Source of the DNA: Ignavibacteriales bacterium
GTDB lineage: Bacteria > Bacteroidota > Ignavibacteria > Ignavibacteriales > SURF-24
Assembly: GCA_003599415.1 (NCBI GenBank)
Contig: QZKB01000167.1
Span: 1 to 64,000 of the forward strand
DNA length: 64,000 bases
Direction of reading: 5' to 3'
The notes below the pieces were generated by a model. The model made no database searches and was not told the origin of the DNA. It saw only the letters and a program-made list of their open reading frames with translations. The position numbers and the translations under genes were made by a program. Below are positions 53,857-63,427 of this stretch, in pieces (positions within the stretch are counted from its first letter, which is position 1; each line of letters starts with the position of its first letter).

Positions 53857-54849
53857 ATGAGACTCACAAGGTTCATTTTATTGATGTTTATTTTTACTTT
53901 TTACGGATGTAAGGAAAAAATAATAGAAACAAAAAATGAAACTGGTATATGGACTAAAATTGAAAGTGGTATAACCAATGCATTATATGACATTGATTTT
54001 ATAGACGAAAAAAATGGTTGGATTGTAGGTGATGGTAGTGTAATCATTCATACAAAGGATGGCGGTGATTCATGGCAACTTCAATTATGTCCTGCTGAAG
54101 AAATACTTTGGGCTGTAGACTTTATTGATACTGAAAATGGCTGGATATGTAGTCAGAATTCAATACTAAAAACAACTGATGGAGGGGAGAATTGGGAAAT
54201 AAAATACAACGAAAATTTAGGTGAAGGACGATTCCGGGATATCAAGTTTCTAAATAGAGATAAAGGATTTGTTGTTGGAGGAAGAGGTTCTTTTGGAGCC
54301 AATGGTATTTTATTGACTACTGAAGATGGAGGAGAAACTTGGACACAAACTACAATAAATAATTTAAGTACCCTTACTCATATTTCTATTGTAGATGAAG
54401 GAATTATCTGGATCTGTGGCTATGGCGGAACAACTCTTTCTTCTAAGGACAAAGGTTACAATTGGTATAAAAACGATTTTAATTTTTCTCCAGCTCCATC
54501 TTTAACTTCAATACAATTCATTGATAATAATTTTGGATACACTTCAAGTAGAGACGACTATTTGGGTTTTTACATCACAACTGATGGTGGAATTAGTTGG
54601 ACTCAAGTGAATGAAGAAGGTTTTAAAATTATCGGAGGTGTACAAGCTTTTATTTTTATTACTCAAAAAAAAGGCTGGCTGTGCAATTTTCCTTTTGGTC
54701 GGTTACTAAAAACAGAGGATGGTGGAAAATCTTGGAATTACGATTCGGAATTTCGTGAAAGAATAAATTCGTTTCATTTCATAAATTCTGGATTAGGATG
54801 GGGTGTGGGTAGTAAGGGCTATATTTTAAAATATTCAATAAATAATTAA
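53857..54849 (+). CDS. Ycf48/BNR-repeat lipoprotein
   Basis: 330 residues. TFYGC is a lipobox. Repeated FIDxxNGW and TKDGGDSWQ/TTDGGENWE/TEDGGETWT Asp-box motifs make a beta-propeller of the Ycf48/HCF136-like type. Best known in photosystem assembly, but in heterotrophs such proteins are common exported propellers of unknown role. The ATG at 53857 is 8 bases after AAGGTG; a TTG just before is less likely. It probably ends at the hairpin at 54853. Confidence 0.82.
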   Translation: MRLTRFILLMFIFTFYGCKEKIIETKNETGIWTKIESGITNALYDIDFIDEKNGWIVGDGSVIIHTKDGGDSWQLQLCPAEEILWAVDFIDTENGWICSQNSILKTTDGGENWEIKYNENLGEGRFRDIKFLNRDKGFVVGGRGSFGANGILLTTEDGGETWTQTTINNLSTLTHISIVDEGIIWICGYGGTTLSSKDKGYNWYKNDFNFSPAPSLTSIQFIDNNFGYTSSRDDYLGFYITTDGGISWTQVNEEGFKIIGGVQAFIFITQKKGWLCNFPFGRLLKTEDGGKSWNYDSEFRERINSFHFINSGLGWGVGSKGYILKYSINN

Positions 54850-54852
54850 TTC

Positions 54853-54895
54853 TATCATGTCATCTCGTGGAAGTAGATTACTTCCTGATATGATA
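54853..54895. terminator. Hairpin between convergent propeller and permease genes
   Basis: GGAAGTA (54869-54875) and TACTTCC (54879-54885) enclose GAT; outer TATCAT and ATGATA add a second arm. It lies 3 bases after the propeller stop and 43 before the permease stop on the other strand, suiting a bidirectional terminator. No long T-tract is present. Confidence 0.5.
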
Positions 54896-54938
54896 AATAA
54901 ACACTCTTCCACCTGGTATATCTTAGTCAGTCAAGAAT

Positions 54939-56318
54939 TTAGTCCGGGTTGAATTTTCTCATCAACAGAAATACGGGATATCCGGCTATAAAAATTATTA
55001 ATCCAATAAATGCTGATTCAATATTTGAAACGAAAACGCTGTAAGAAACAAATAAAAGAAATAATATGAAAATTATTGGAAGCAGCGGGAATAACGGTAA
55101 TTTGTAACCATTATATTCTTCAGTTACTCTTTCCTTATTTAGTCTCAATTGTTCTCCCCCTTGGGGGGAGCAAGAGGGGGCTTTCGTTTTTTTACGAAGC
55201 ACAAAAATTGTTGAAGCAACAAGGGCAATATTTGCAGCATCAAAAAACATAACGTAGTTAACAATCTTCTCAAACGTTCCAAGCAGGTTAATCATTAACA
55301 GAATTACAATCCCGAAAAACACCAAACCGAATTCCTGCGTTTGGGTTTTGCCGTTCACTTTACCAAAAATTTTTGGCAGTGTCTTATCCTCTGCCATTGC
55401 ATAATATGAACGGGGGACCTGCAAAAGTATTGCATTCAAAAATCCAATTGCTGACAAGAATATTGCTGCGGATATAAGCATATATCCTGAATTACCGAAA
55501 ACAATTTTTGCCACATCTGCTGCAACGAGTTTTGAACTTGCTAATGCGGAGAAACCAAGAACTTTATAATATGCAAAGTTTATAGACAGATAACACATGA
55601 TTACAATTGCTATTCCCATAAATATTGCAAGCGGAATTTTCTTCTTTGCATTTTTAACATCTTCTCCGAAGTTAATTACCATCTGATAACCACCATAAGA
55701 AAAGATTATAGAAATTAAACTAATTCCCAATGCCGAAATCAAATTAACAGAAGCGGCTGGTGGTAATATATCTGTTGTAAAAGAATTTCCTTTAACAGTA
55801 AGAGCGATCATAGCAAAAATCAAAATCATAAAAATCTTTAGCATTGATAAAATATTTTGTGCCCATGCACCTGTTTTAATGCCAAGATAATTGATGAGAA
55901 GAAGAAATATTACAACTCCTGAAGCAGTTAACTGAATAACAATTGGAGTAATTGCCTCTTTAGGCATGAATAATGGCAGAATATATTCGGCTCCTATCAT
56001 TGCAACTCCGGCTCCGCTTGCAGGATTGACAAGCATAACATTAGTCCAGTTAAACATAAAAGCAATATCAGAACGGTAACAATGTGCAACTACCAGGTAG
56101 AAGCCTCCCGCCGAAGGAAAACGTGAACCAATCTCTGCAAAAGTTAGTGCTCCAAACAAACTTATAATTCCGCCAAGAATCCATGCAGTAAAAAATAATT
56201 CAACGGATTGTGTTGAAGATGCAACCATTGATGGAGTGCGGAAAATCCCGATTCCGATTACAAGGCTGACCACAATCATTGTGGTATCAAATGTTGAAAG
56301 CTTAGGTTTGATTGACAT
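54939..56318 (-). CDS. APC-family amino-acid permease, copy 1
   Basis: 459 residues, twelve helices. Opening MIVVSLVIGIGIFRTPS is the APC helix-1 motif with the unwound GIG. It is a likely amino-acid transporter or exchanger. Between helices 10 and 11 an extra cytosolic stretch APSCSPQGGEQLRLN (about 378-390) appears that the neighbouring paralogue lacks; its DNA is a dispersed palindromic cassette. The start follows the previous stop by 15 bases. It is last in a run of four genes for peptide and amino-acid use. Confidence 0.9.
   Translation of the reverse strand: MSIKPKLSTFDTTMIVVSLVIGIGIFRTPSMVASSTQSVELFFTAWILGGIISLFGALTFAEIGSRFPSAGGFYLVVAHCYRSDIAFMFNWTNVMLVNPASGAGVAMIGAEYILPLFMPKEAITPIVIQLTASGVVIFLLLINYLGIKTGAWAQNILSMLKIFMILIFAMIALTVKGNSFTTDILPPAASVNLISALGISLISIIFSYGGYQMVINFGEDVKNAKKKIPLAIFMGIAIVIMCYLSINFAYYKVLGFSALASSKLVAADVAKIVFGNSGYMLISAAIFLSAIGFLNAILLQVPRSYYAMAEDKTLPKIFGKVNGKTQTQEFGLVFFGIVILLMINLLGTFEKIVNYVMFFDAANIALVASTIFVLRKKTKAPSCSPQGGEQLRLNKERVTEEYNGYKLPLFPLLPIIFILFLLFVSYSVFVSNIESAFIGLIIFIAGYPVFLLMRKFNPD
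55153..55184 (-). repeat. Palindromic cassette inside the APC permease gene
   Basis: TCTCCCCCTTGGGGGGA then GCAAGAGGGGGCTTT, matching the TCTCCCCCC-type spacer copy at 12895. It gives the extra loop Ala-Pro-Ser-Cys-Ser-Pro-Gln-Gly-Gly-Glu. Frame is kept. Confidence 0.75.
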
Positions 56319-56333
56319 GAATTTACATCATCA

Positions 56334-57809
56334 TTAAGTTGAAAATTTTTTCCAGAGAGAATAAACCGGTATTCCCATTAAGACAATTATCATTCCCGGC
56401 CAGGTATAAGTTGGTTTAAAGATTAAAAGATCAATACAAATTGCAAGTGCAATAGCAAGATAAATTATCGGAACAACAGGATAACCAAAAGTTTTATACG
56501 AACGTTCTGCATCCGGTCTCTTTTTACGAAGTATGAATATGCCTGCGATTGTAAGGATGTAAAAAATCAAAACTGCAAACACAACATAATCGAGCAGATC
56601 CCCGTAGGTGCCGGATAAACATAATAAGCTTGCCCAGACTGCCTGAAGAATAAGTGCAGTACCTGGAACAGAATGCCTGTTAAGCGTACCGACTTTCTTA
56701 AAGAAAAGTTTATCCTTAGACATTGCGAAAAACACTCTTGCACCGGAAAGCACCAGTCCGTTGTTGCATCCGAACGTAGAGATCATAATAAGTACGGCCA
56801 TAAATGCTGCTGCGGATACACCGAACATTTCTGCTGCCGCTGCAACACCAACTCTGTCGCTTACAGCAAACTGAATTCCGCGGGCAATTTCTGTTGCTCC
56901 TTCCGGCATTCCTCTAACAGGCAGTATAAGCACATAAACAACATTTGCAAGAATGTAAAGTATAGTTACAGTTCCTGTTCCTATAATTAAACTAAGAGGA
57001 ATGTTCCGTTTGGGATTAACAACTTCGCCGGCAATAAAAGTAATACTCTCAAATGCTATGGAAGAAAATAATGAACCAACCATTGCTACTCCGATAGCGG
57101 CAATTATCATGGAACCGGAAAGATTTTTTATGGAAAGTATTTGCCCGTTTTCAATTGTAGTCCACGTACCTTCGCAGAAATAACGTAGGTTTGCTGAAAT
57201 TGATTCAGCATTTCTTCCGATTAAGATACCAAGAAGTATTAATCCAATTAAGGCAAGTGTTTTTGTGATTGTAAAAATGTTCTGTGTTAACTTACCACTT
57301 CTTATACCTATTAGATTTATATAAGTAAGAATAATTATGCTTCCAATAGCCAGCATTTGCGCGGCAGAGATATTCAACCCTGCAATGGATAACAGAATAT
57401 TTTTTTCACTGAACCAGGGAATAAGAACAGAGGTAAATTTTGCAAATGCAACTGCCACCGCGGCAATTGTTCCTGTTTGTATAACAAGGAACATTGTCCA
57501 TCCGTATAGAAATCCAATTAACGGGTTATAAGCTTCTCTTAAGTAAACATATTGCCCGCCGGCATTAGGCATCATTCCTGCCAGCTCTCCATAGCTTAGC
57601 GCAGCAGTAACTGTAACAAGTCCTGTAATAACCCAAACCAGAATTAAATAACCGGGTGATCCCACCGTTCTTGCAATATCTGCACTGACAATAAAGATTC
57701 CTGAGCCGATCATCGAGCCTACGACAATCATTGTTGAATCGAAAAGTTTTAATTCTTTTTTAAAGGAAGGAGGATCTGACTTTGTGCTAATGAATTTCTG
57801 TCCGTCCAT
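56334..57809 (-). CDS. APC-family amino-acid permease, copy 2
   Basis: 491 residues, twelve to thirteen helices, with the same helix-1 motif (MIVVGSMIGSGIFIVSADI). Its loop between helices 10 and 11 reads FILRKKRPDAERSYKTFGYP, the normal length for the family and without the palindromic insert. It probably carries amino acids with proton symport or exchange. It lies between the aminotransferase and the first permease, spaced by 58 and 15 bases. Confidence 0.92.
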   Translation of the reverse strand: MDGQKFISTKSDPPSFKKELKLFDSTMIVVGSMIGSGIFIVSADIARTVGSPGYLILVWVITGLVTVTAALSYGELAGMMPNAGGQYVYLREAYNPLIGFLYGWTMFLVIQTGTIAAVAVAFAKFTSVLIPWFSEKNILLSIAGLNISAAQMLAIGSIIILTYINLIGIRSGKLTQNIFTITKTLALIGLILLGILIGRNAESISANLRYFCEGTWTTIENGQILSIKNLSGSMIIAAIGVAMVGSLFSSIAFESITFIAGEVVNPKRNIPLSLIIGTGTVTILYILANVVYVLILPVRGMPEGATEIARGIQFAVSDRVGVAAAAEMFGVSAAAFMAVLIMISTFGCNNGLVLSGARVFFAMSKDKLFFKKVGTLNRHSVPGTALILQAVWASLLCLSGTYGDLLDYVVFAVLIFYILTIAGIFILRKKRPDAERSYKTFGYPVVPIIYLAIALAICIDLLIFKPTYTWPGMIIVLMGIPVYSLWKKFST

Positions 57810-57867
57810 ATTTCTTTCCGGTTATTCTTATAACTGGTTTGCAATATGCAATTTGAGATCAATAATA

Positions 57868-59058
57868 TCAACCGAAAATTTCTTTTAGCGCATCAGCAAG
57901 TTTTTGGTATTGCTCAAGAAAATTATAAATCTGTACTGATGTTCTTATAAGTCTGTTAGGCGGTGCCGGAAAGAACATCACAGGTATTTCAATTTTATAA
58001 TCAACATAAAGTAAATCCTGTACAGGATCAATATAATCAAATGGAAAGGGACCGGGATCGCTGCCATCAGGCAAGGGGAAAGAACAGAGTGATGCTAACA
58101 TATCCTTTGGTGCTGCAGGTTCAATGCTTAGTACCTCGGAGATCATTTCTCTGACTTTAAGAGAAAGATTTCTATTTCTTCCCATCAACTTCTTTATTCC
58201 GCCTTCCATTAAGGAATCCATAAACTTAATTGCTTCGGGTACACAAAGGTATGCGGAAAAATCATTTGTGCCTGTCCAGTAAAACTCACTTTGAAATTGT
58301 GAATGCGGATTGGCAGGATGATCAACATGCGGATGACTTATAATAGCAGGATGAATTTCTTTTTGCTTATCGGGTCTTACATAAAGAAAGGCAGCACCTT
58401 TTGGAGCACACAGCCATTTATGGCAATTAGCTGTGTAGTATGCTGCACCAATAGATTCGACATTAAGTGGAATTGATCCCAGGGCATGAGCACCATCTAC
58501 AATCGTATCAATTCCTTTGGCAGATAGTTCTTTTACAATCTGTTCAACCGGAAAAATTAATCCTGTTGGAGAAGTGATATGGTCAATCAATGCGATTTTT
58601 GTTTTATCATTTACTTTTGATAAAACAGCTTCCGTAACTTCTTCATCTTTTTTAATTGGAAAAGGAACATCGGCAATAACAAGTTTTGCCCCGGTTCTTT
58701 TGCAGATGTAATTCATTAAATTTTTACAAGCGCCGTAAACATGGTTTGTTGTAAGCAGTTCGTCATCCGGATTGAAATTAAGCGAATGCAGAATAGCATT
58801 TACACCATGTGTAGCATTCGGAACGAAAACTATGTCATCAGTATTAGCAGAGACAAATTCAGCAAGAGCCTTCTTTGCATTATAATACAGTTCATCAAAC
58901 TTACGTATGAAATATGCGACAGGCTCTTTCTCCATCAGTTCACGGTAATAATTCTGTTTTTCCAAAACCGGAATTGGGCTAGCGCCGAATGAACCATGAT
59001 TTAGAAAATCTATTTCGCTATCAAGCAGCCAGTGTTTAGAGTATTCGTTTGTAATCAT
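57868..59058 (-). CDS. Class V aminotransferase, isopenicillin-N-epimerase-like
   Basis: 396 residues. IDFLNHGSFGASPIPVLEKQ is the typical opening; THGVNAILHSL, then DGAHALGSIP, and NCHKWLCAPKGAAFLY hold the PLP site with the Schiff-base Lys in HKW. Group members include isopenicillin-N epimerase, cysteine desulfurase-like enzymes and racemases. Its operon position, with a permease downstream and M28 peptidase upstream, suggests amino-acid conversion. True substrate is unknown. Confidence 0.9.
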   Translation of the reverse strand: MITNEYSKHWLLDSEIDFLNHGSFGASPIPVLEKQNYYRELMEKEPVAYFIRKFDELYYNAKKALAEFVSANTDDIVFVPNATHGVNAILHSLNFNPDDELLTTNHVYGACKNLMNYICKRTGAKLVIADVPFPIKKDEEVTEAVLSKVNDKTKIALIDHITSPTGLIFPVEQIVKELSAKGIDTIVDGAHALGSIPLNVESIGAAYYTANCHKWLCAPKGAAFLYVRPDKQKEIHPAIISHPHVDHPANPHSQFQSEFYWTGTNDFSAYLCVPEAIKFMDSLMEGGIKKLMGRNRNLSLKVREMISEVLSIEPAAPKDMLASLCSFPLPDGSDPGPFPFDYIDPVQDLLYVDYKIEIPVMFFPAPPNRLIRTSVQIYNFLEQYQKLADALKEIFG

Positions 59059-59077
59059 TTTGGTTTCTTCCGTTTTA

Positions 59078-59140
59078 AAAGTTCCCTTCCTTTGGAAGGG
59101 GATAATCCCAAAGGGATGCCTTCGGCAAGGGGTAGGCTTT
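59078..59140 (+). repeat. Nested palindromic cassette between peptidase and aminotransferase genes
   Basis: AAAAGTTCCCTTCC opens the element; inside are CCTTCCTTTGGAAGG, ATCCCAAAGGGAT and GCCTTCGGC as three separate hairpins; it closes with AAGGGGTAGGCTTTTT. The outer arms match the CotH copy, but the inner hairpins differ, showing that modules can be exchanged. Confidence 0.75.
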
Positions 59141-59144
59141 TTAT

Positions 59145-60626
59145 TTATTTAATTTTTTCTTTCTGATAATTTCCGTTCGCAACTTCTGATGCAGTCAAGT
59201 AAGCAAGCCGTACTACCTTTTCAAATAAATCTTTATTTAATGTTTCTGCCGTATCTGTTATACTATGAAGATAAGCATAACTGTTTGTTGTAACAAAGTA
59301 TGCACACGGAATTCCTTTCTGATGAAAGGGAGTAGCGTCAGCACCGCCGCCAAGCCAGGTGTTATTTGTTATCATTTTAGTGTAGAGAGAATCATTAGAT
59401 CTTGCAATCCGCCACAAAGCGGGGGCACTTTTTCCATTACCAACCTGGATCGAATCGCCATAACCAACACAATCAAGATTAATCATTGCCGCAATCTTTT
59501 CAAGAGGCACAGGTGAGTTATCCACAAAATGCTTTGCACCATACAATCCAATTTCCTCGCAGGCAAATAAAACGAATATGATCGATCGCTTAGGTTTGAT
59601 TTTGCTTTTTGCGAACGTCCTTGCCATTTCAAGTACAGCTGCGGAACCCGAAGCATTATCATTTGCACCCGGCGCATAAATTTCTCCTGCCTGGCTGCCT
59701 ACGTGATCAAGGTGAGCACCAACTACAAGATATTCATTTTTTAATATGGGATCGGAACCTTCGAGCATGCCAACCACATTCATGGTTTCCATTTCCTCAT
59801 AATACTTTGCTGTTGCTAGAATTTCTGCTGTGGTTGTTAATGGAATTGAGAATGGTCTCCTGGTTGAATCAATTCTTGTCTGTAAATCTTTTAGCGTGTA
59901 ACCGCTACCTGCAAGAAATTCATCTGCTACAGGAATATCAATATGCATCGATGGAAAAGTTTCATTTTGCTTACCTTCACCATCAAGAACGCTCAGGATC
60001 GGCTCCTGCGGTTTTGCATCGTTTGGAAAAGAGACAAACAATATAGCAACAGCGCCATGCGTATATGCGTTGGAAATTTTTTCTCTTAAGGACAAATCAC
60101 CAAGATGATATTTATCTTCTAATCTCCATTTTGGACTGTATTTAAAAGCAATAACTATTTTGCCCTTTACATCAATGCCGGCATATTCATCATAATTAAG
60201 TTTGGTGTTTGTAATCCCGTATCCAACAAAAGCTAAAGGGGCGGTTATATGTCCTGAACCGGTGAAGCCGCGGAAAACGTAATCCTTGCCGAGATTAAAT
60301 TCTTTTTTAACCTGGTTGTTCTCAATCAGATTCAGTTTTGCCGGTGCAAGTATTTCATTGTACTCAACGTTGAAATATTGAAAATATTTTTTATCACCCA
60401 TGGGTTTAAAATCAAGGTACGCAAACTCATTTGCCATAAAGCTGGCGGCTTTATTATAACCGTCGCTGCCTGAAAGTCTGCCTTCAAGTTCTTTGGATGA
60501 TAAATACCTTACCACTTTAATAAGATTTTCATTTTTTATTTCTAAGTAAGAATCCTTTAAGCTTAAATGTTGGGCAGTTAACGAATTAAATATTAATACA
60601 ATAAGTAAGAATAATTTTATGCGCAT
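59145..60626 (-). CDS. Exported M28-family metallopeptidase
   Basis: 493 residues with a signal peptide (SLTAQ). A PA-type domain at about 110-250 is followed by the M28 core: VVGAHLDHVGSQ, GANDNASGSAA, FACEEIGLYGAK, MINLDCVGYGD and a late His in LHSITDT, covering both zincs. Aminopeptidase or carboxypeptidase action in the periplasm is expected, feeding the permeases downstream. The stop is close to the cassette at 59078. Confidence 0.95.
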   Translation of the reverse strand: MRIKLFLLIVLIFNSLTAQHLSLKDSYLEIKNENLIKVVRYLSSKELEGRLSGSDGYNKAASFMANEFAYLDFKPMGDKKYFQYFNVEYNEILAPAKLNLIENNQVKKEFNLGKDYVFRGFTGSGHITAPLAFVGYGITNTKLNYDEYAGIDVKGKIVIAFKYSPKWRLEDKYHLGDLSLREKISNAYTHGAVAILFVSFPNDAKPQEPILSVLDGEGKQNETFPSMHIDIPVADEFLAGSGYTLKDLQTRIDSTRRPFSIPLTTTAEILATAKYYEEMETMNVVGMLEGSDPILKNEYLVVGAHLDHVGSQAGEIYAPGANDNASGSAAVLEMARTFAKSKIKPKRSIIFVLFACEEIGLYGAKHFVDNSPVPLEKIAAMINLDCVGYGDSIQVGNGKSAPALWRIARSNDSLYTKMITNNTWLGGGADATPFHQKGIPCAYFVTTNSYAYLHSITDTAETLNKDLFEKVVRLAYLTASEVANGNYQKEKIK

Positions 60627-60675
60627 AAGAAAATCCTTGTCTGAATTACTATATATTGTGGTCTTCTAAATACAA

Positions 60676-61842
60676 TTAATCATCATTAAAAATTCCTGTG
60701 GCATTATTCCATGGAAAAATTTTTGCAGCTAAACGTGATTGATACTTATCTCCCCCATAAATAATATATGAGCGGGTTGAATCATCTGCTGAAATGCTCT
60801 TGTAATAATTTAGTCCTTTAAAAAATTCTTCAGTAATAGTTTTTCCGGCTTTAATTTCTATAATTTTTTTATTTATGCCAAAATCTGCCAGGCAGTCAAT
60901 TTCTCTTCCTAACTTATCCCTCCAGAAGAATAAATTATTATCAAGGCCTTTATTAAATCGGAATTTAATCAAATCTGCAATAACTAAATTCTCAAACAAG
61001 GAACCGAGCTGATAATAAGTATTTGTTTGATTGATATCTGATAAACCCAAAAGCGAACAAGCAAGCCCGGTATCATAGAAATACAGCTTAGGCATTTTTA
61101 CAAGACGCTTATTAAAGTTTTGATGATGCGGCATTAAACGGAAGATTATAAAACTTGCCTCAAGCACACTAATCCATGATTTTGCCGTATTAATTGAAAT
61201 TCCAACTTCGTTTGCAAGTGAAGAAAGATTTAATAACTGTCCGACTCTACCTGCGCATAATTTAACAAACATCGAAAACGAATTTATATCCGGGATGCTT
61301 TTTATTTGTCTTACATCTCTTTCAAGATATGTGTGAATATAATTGGGAAACCAGTCTACCGGTTCAATCTGCCTGTCATAAATTGGCGGATAAAATCCTT
61401 TGAACACGTATGTAGTAAAATTCTCATTTGCTTTAGGGGAAATTATTTCATTCATACTAAATGGAAGAAGAACCTGGATTGCAACGCGACCTGCTAACGT
61501 CTGGGAAATTTTTTGGTGCATCAGAAAATTCTGCGAACCCGTAAGAATAAAATTTCCTTGGATTTTTTTTTCATCCACAATTGTTTGAATATAAGAAAAT
61601 AATTCCGGGACTCTTTGTGCTTCATCTATTATCATTCCCCCGTTATGCTGATTAAGAAAAGAGCGCGGATCACTAATGGCGAACAGGCGCGTGTCTGGAT
61701 CCTCTAAATTTGTATAAATATATTTTTCGAAAATTGACTTAACCAAAGTTGTTTTACCGGATTGTCTTGGACCGATAAGAGCTATCACAGGAAATTTTCC
61801 CGTAAGCTGCAACAGTTTATTTTTCATTTCACGTTGAATCAT
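60676..61842 (-). CDS. AAA ATPase with DUF4143
   Basis: 388 residues from the ATG complementary to 61840-61842, since family proteins start MIQREMxxKLL. Walker A is GPRQSGKTT; Walker B is GMIIDEAQ; FILTGSQN is the sensor; the C-terminal half is DUF4143, ending with a nuclease-like DREIDCLADFG strand and EIKAG. Role unknown; such genes are frequent and often patchily distributed. An unusual 35-base inverted repeat lies 20 bases upstream of the start. Confidence 0.93.
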   Translation of the reverse strand: MIQREMKNKLLQLTGKFPVIALIGPRQSGKTTLVKSIFEKYIYTNLEDPDTRLFAISDPRSFLNQHNGGMIIDEAQRVPELFSYIQTIVDEKKIQGNFILTGSQNFLMHQKISQTLAGRVAIQVLLPFSMNEIISPKANENFTTYVFKGFYPPIYDRQIEPVDWFPNYIHTYLERDVRQIKSIPDINSFSMFVKLCAGRVGQLLNLSSLANEVGISINTAKSWISVLEASFIIFRLMPHHQNFNKRLVKMPKLYFYDTGLACSLLGLSDINQTNTYYQLGSLFENLVIADLIKFRFNKGLDNNLFFWRDKLGREIDCLADFGINKKIIEIKAGKTITEEFFKGLNYYKSISADDSTRSYIIYGGDKYQSRLAAKIFPWNNATGIFNDD

Positions 61843-61861
61843 ATGCAAAAATATATGTATC

Positions 61862-61896
61862 TGGACAAATTTGCAATCCGGTTGCATAATTGTCCA
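61862..61896. promoter_or_regulatory. Inverted repeat upstream of the DUF4143 gene
   Basis: Fifteen-base arms, 13 of 15 complementary: TGGACAAATTTGCAA (61862-61876) and TTGCATAATTGTCCA (61882-61896) around TCCGG. The position fits an operator or 5' hairpin of the ATPase gene, 20 bases from its start. Confidence 0.65.
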
Positions 61897-62032
61897 CAAG
61901 ACCGCTGAAATTCTAATGAAAAAGAAGCTTTAATTTTTATAGGTTAGTTTTTAAATTCAAATGAGACGGTGAACTAAACTTTTTCTTTTAGTATTTTGCA
62001 TTCAAAATTTTTGAAAGGTAACGAAACCGGTG

Positions 62033-63427
62033 ATGAAAAATTTATTTGTTGTAATGTTTTTCTTTGTTTTAACTCAAATGAGCTGTAAATATTATTCACA
62101 ATCATCTGATCTGGATTTATTAAGAAAGTATGAAAAGCAGACAAAAGAAATCCTCGATTCAGCACTTGAAAACAGAAAAGGATATAATTACCTGACTGAG
62201 CTTTGCGGATTCGGTCATCGTCTTAGCGGTTCAGACAATTCTATTAAAGCAATTAAATGGGCAGAAGCTAAAATGAAGGAACTCGGCTTTGATAATGTTT
62301 GGCTTCAGCCGGTTATGGTACCTCGTTGGGTTCGCGGTAATGTTGAAAAAGCAACAATAGTTAATTCAAGGCAATTCAACGGTAGAAAACTTTCAATCTC
62401 TGCTTTGGGAAGAAGTATAGGGACAGAAAAGAATGGAATAACTGCAGGGGTTCTTGAAGTAAAATCAACGAAAGAATTAAAAGCATTAGGTTATAAGGTA
62501 AAAGGAAAAATTATATTTGTAAATAAACACTTCAATGAAACAAATTTTAATACTTTTACAAGTTACGGTGAAGTTGCTAATGAAAGATATAACGGTCCGC
62601 TTGAATGTGCAAAATACGGGGCTGTTGCAATGATACTTCGCTCTGCAACATCCAAATATGATAACATCCCTCATACTGGTGTTACTGCACCTTTTGATTC
62701 GCTTAAAGCTATTCCATCTGCTGCAATTGGTTTAATTGATGCTGACTTCCTAAGTAAAGCTTTGCAGAAAGATCCGGATCTTAAAATCAAATTAAACCTG
62801 TCCTGCAAAAATGAAGATGAAGTTCAATCCTATAACGTGATTGGTGAAATTAAGGGAAGTGAATTTCCCGAAGAAGTAATTGTTATAGGAGGACACTTTG
62901 ATTGCTGGGATGTTTCCTGCGGCGCACATGATGACGGTGCGGGATGCATTCAAACTATGGAAGTGCTTGATTTATTTAAAAGACTGAACATCAAACCGAA
63001 AAGAACAGTGAGATGTGTATTCTTTATTAATGAAGAGAATGGTACACGTGGCGGAATTGAATACGGTAAGTATGCAAAGGCATCAGGTGAAAAACATATT
63101 GCTGCAATCGAGTCAGACAGGGGAGCTTTTACTCCAAGAGGTTTTTATGTGGATTCCGATTCTGTAAAGTATGGTAAAATTAAAATGTGGCTACCACTGC
63201 TTGAGGAAACCGGTATCGATTGGATTAAAAAAGGCGGAAGCGGTGTTGATATTTCTAAAATTGAAAGCTGCAAAACAAAAATTGGATTTGTGCCTGACTG
63301 GCAGCACTACTTCGATTATCATCATTCGGCAAATGATGAAATTGATGCCGTTAGCCCAAGAGAACTTGAACTTGGTACTGCTGCAATTGCAATTATGACT
63401 TTATTACTTAGCGAAGAAGGGATATGA
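62033..63427 (+). CDS. Exported M28-family peptidase, second copy
   Basis: 464 residues from the ATG at 62033. A signal segment ends MSC-KY, perhaps a weak lipobox. A PA-like domain is around 130-230, then zinc ligands: GGHFDCWDVSCGAHDDGAG, FFINEENGTRGG, AIESDRGAF and DYHHSANDEIDAV. It differs in detail from the copy at 59145, so not a recent duplicate. The next gene overlaps its stop (ATGA), implying translational coupling with a DNA glycosylase, which is an odd partner. Confidence 0.93.
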   Translation: MKNLFVVMFFFVLTQMSCKYYSQSSDLDLLRKYEKQTKEILDSALENRKGYNYLTELCGFGHRLSGSDNSIKAIKWAEAKMKELGFDNVWLQPVMVPRWVRGNVEKATIVNSRQFNGRKLSISALGRSIGTEKNGITAGVLEVKSTKELKALGYKVKGKIIFVNKHFNETNFNTFTSYGEVANERYNGPLECAKYGAVAMILRSATSKYDNIPHTGVTAPFDSLKAIPSAAIGLIDADFLSKALQKDPDLKIKLNLSCKNEDEVQSYNVIGEIKGSEFPEEVIVIGGHFDCWDVSCGAHDDGAGCIQTMEVLDLFKRLNIKPKRTVRCVFFINEENGTRGGIEYGKYAKASGEKHIAAIESDRGAFTPRGFYVDSDSVKYGKIKMWLPLLEETGIDWIKKGGSGVDISKIESCKTKIGFVPDWQHYFDYHHSANDEIDAVSPRELELGTAAIAIMTLLLSEEGI

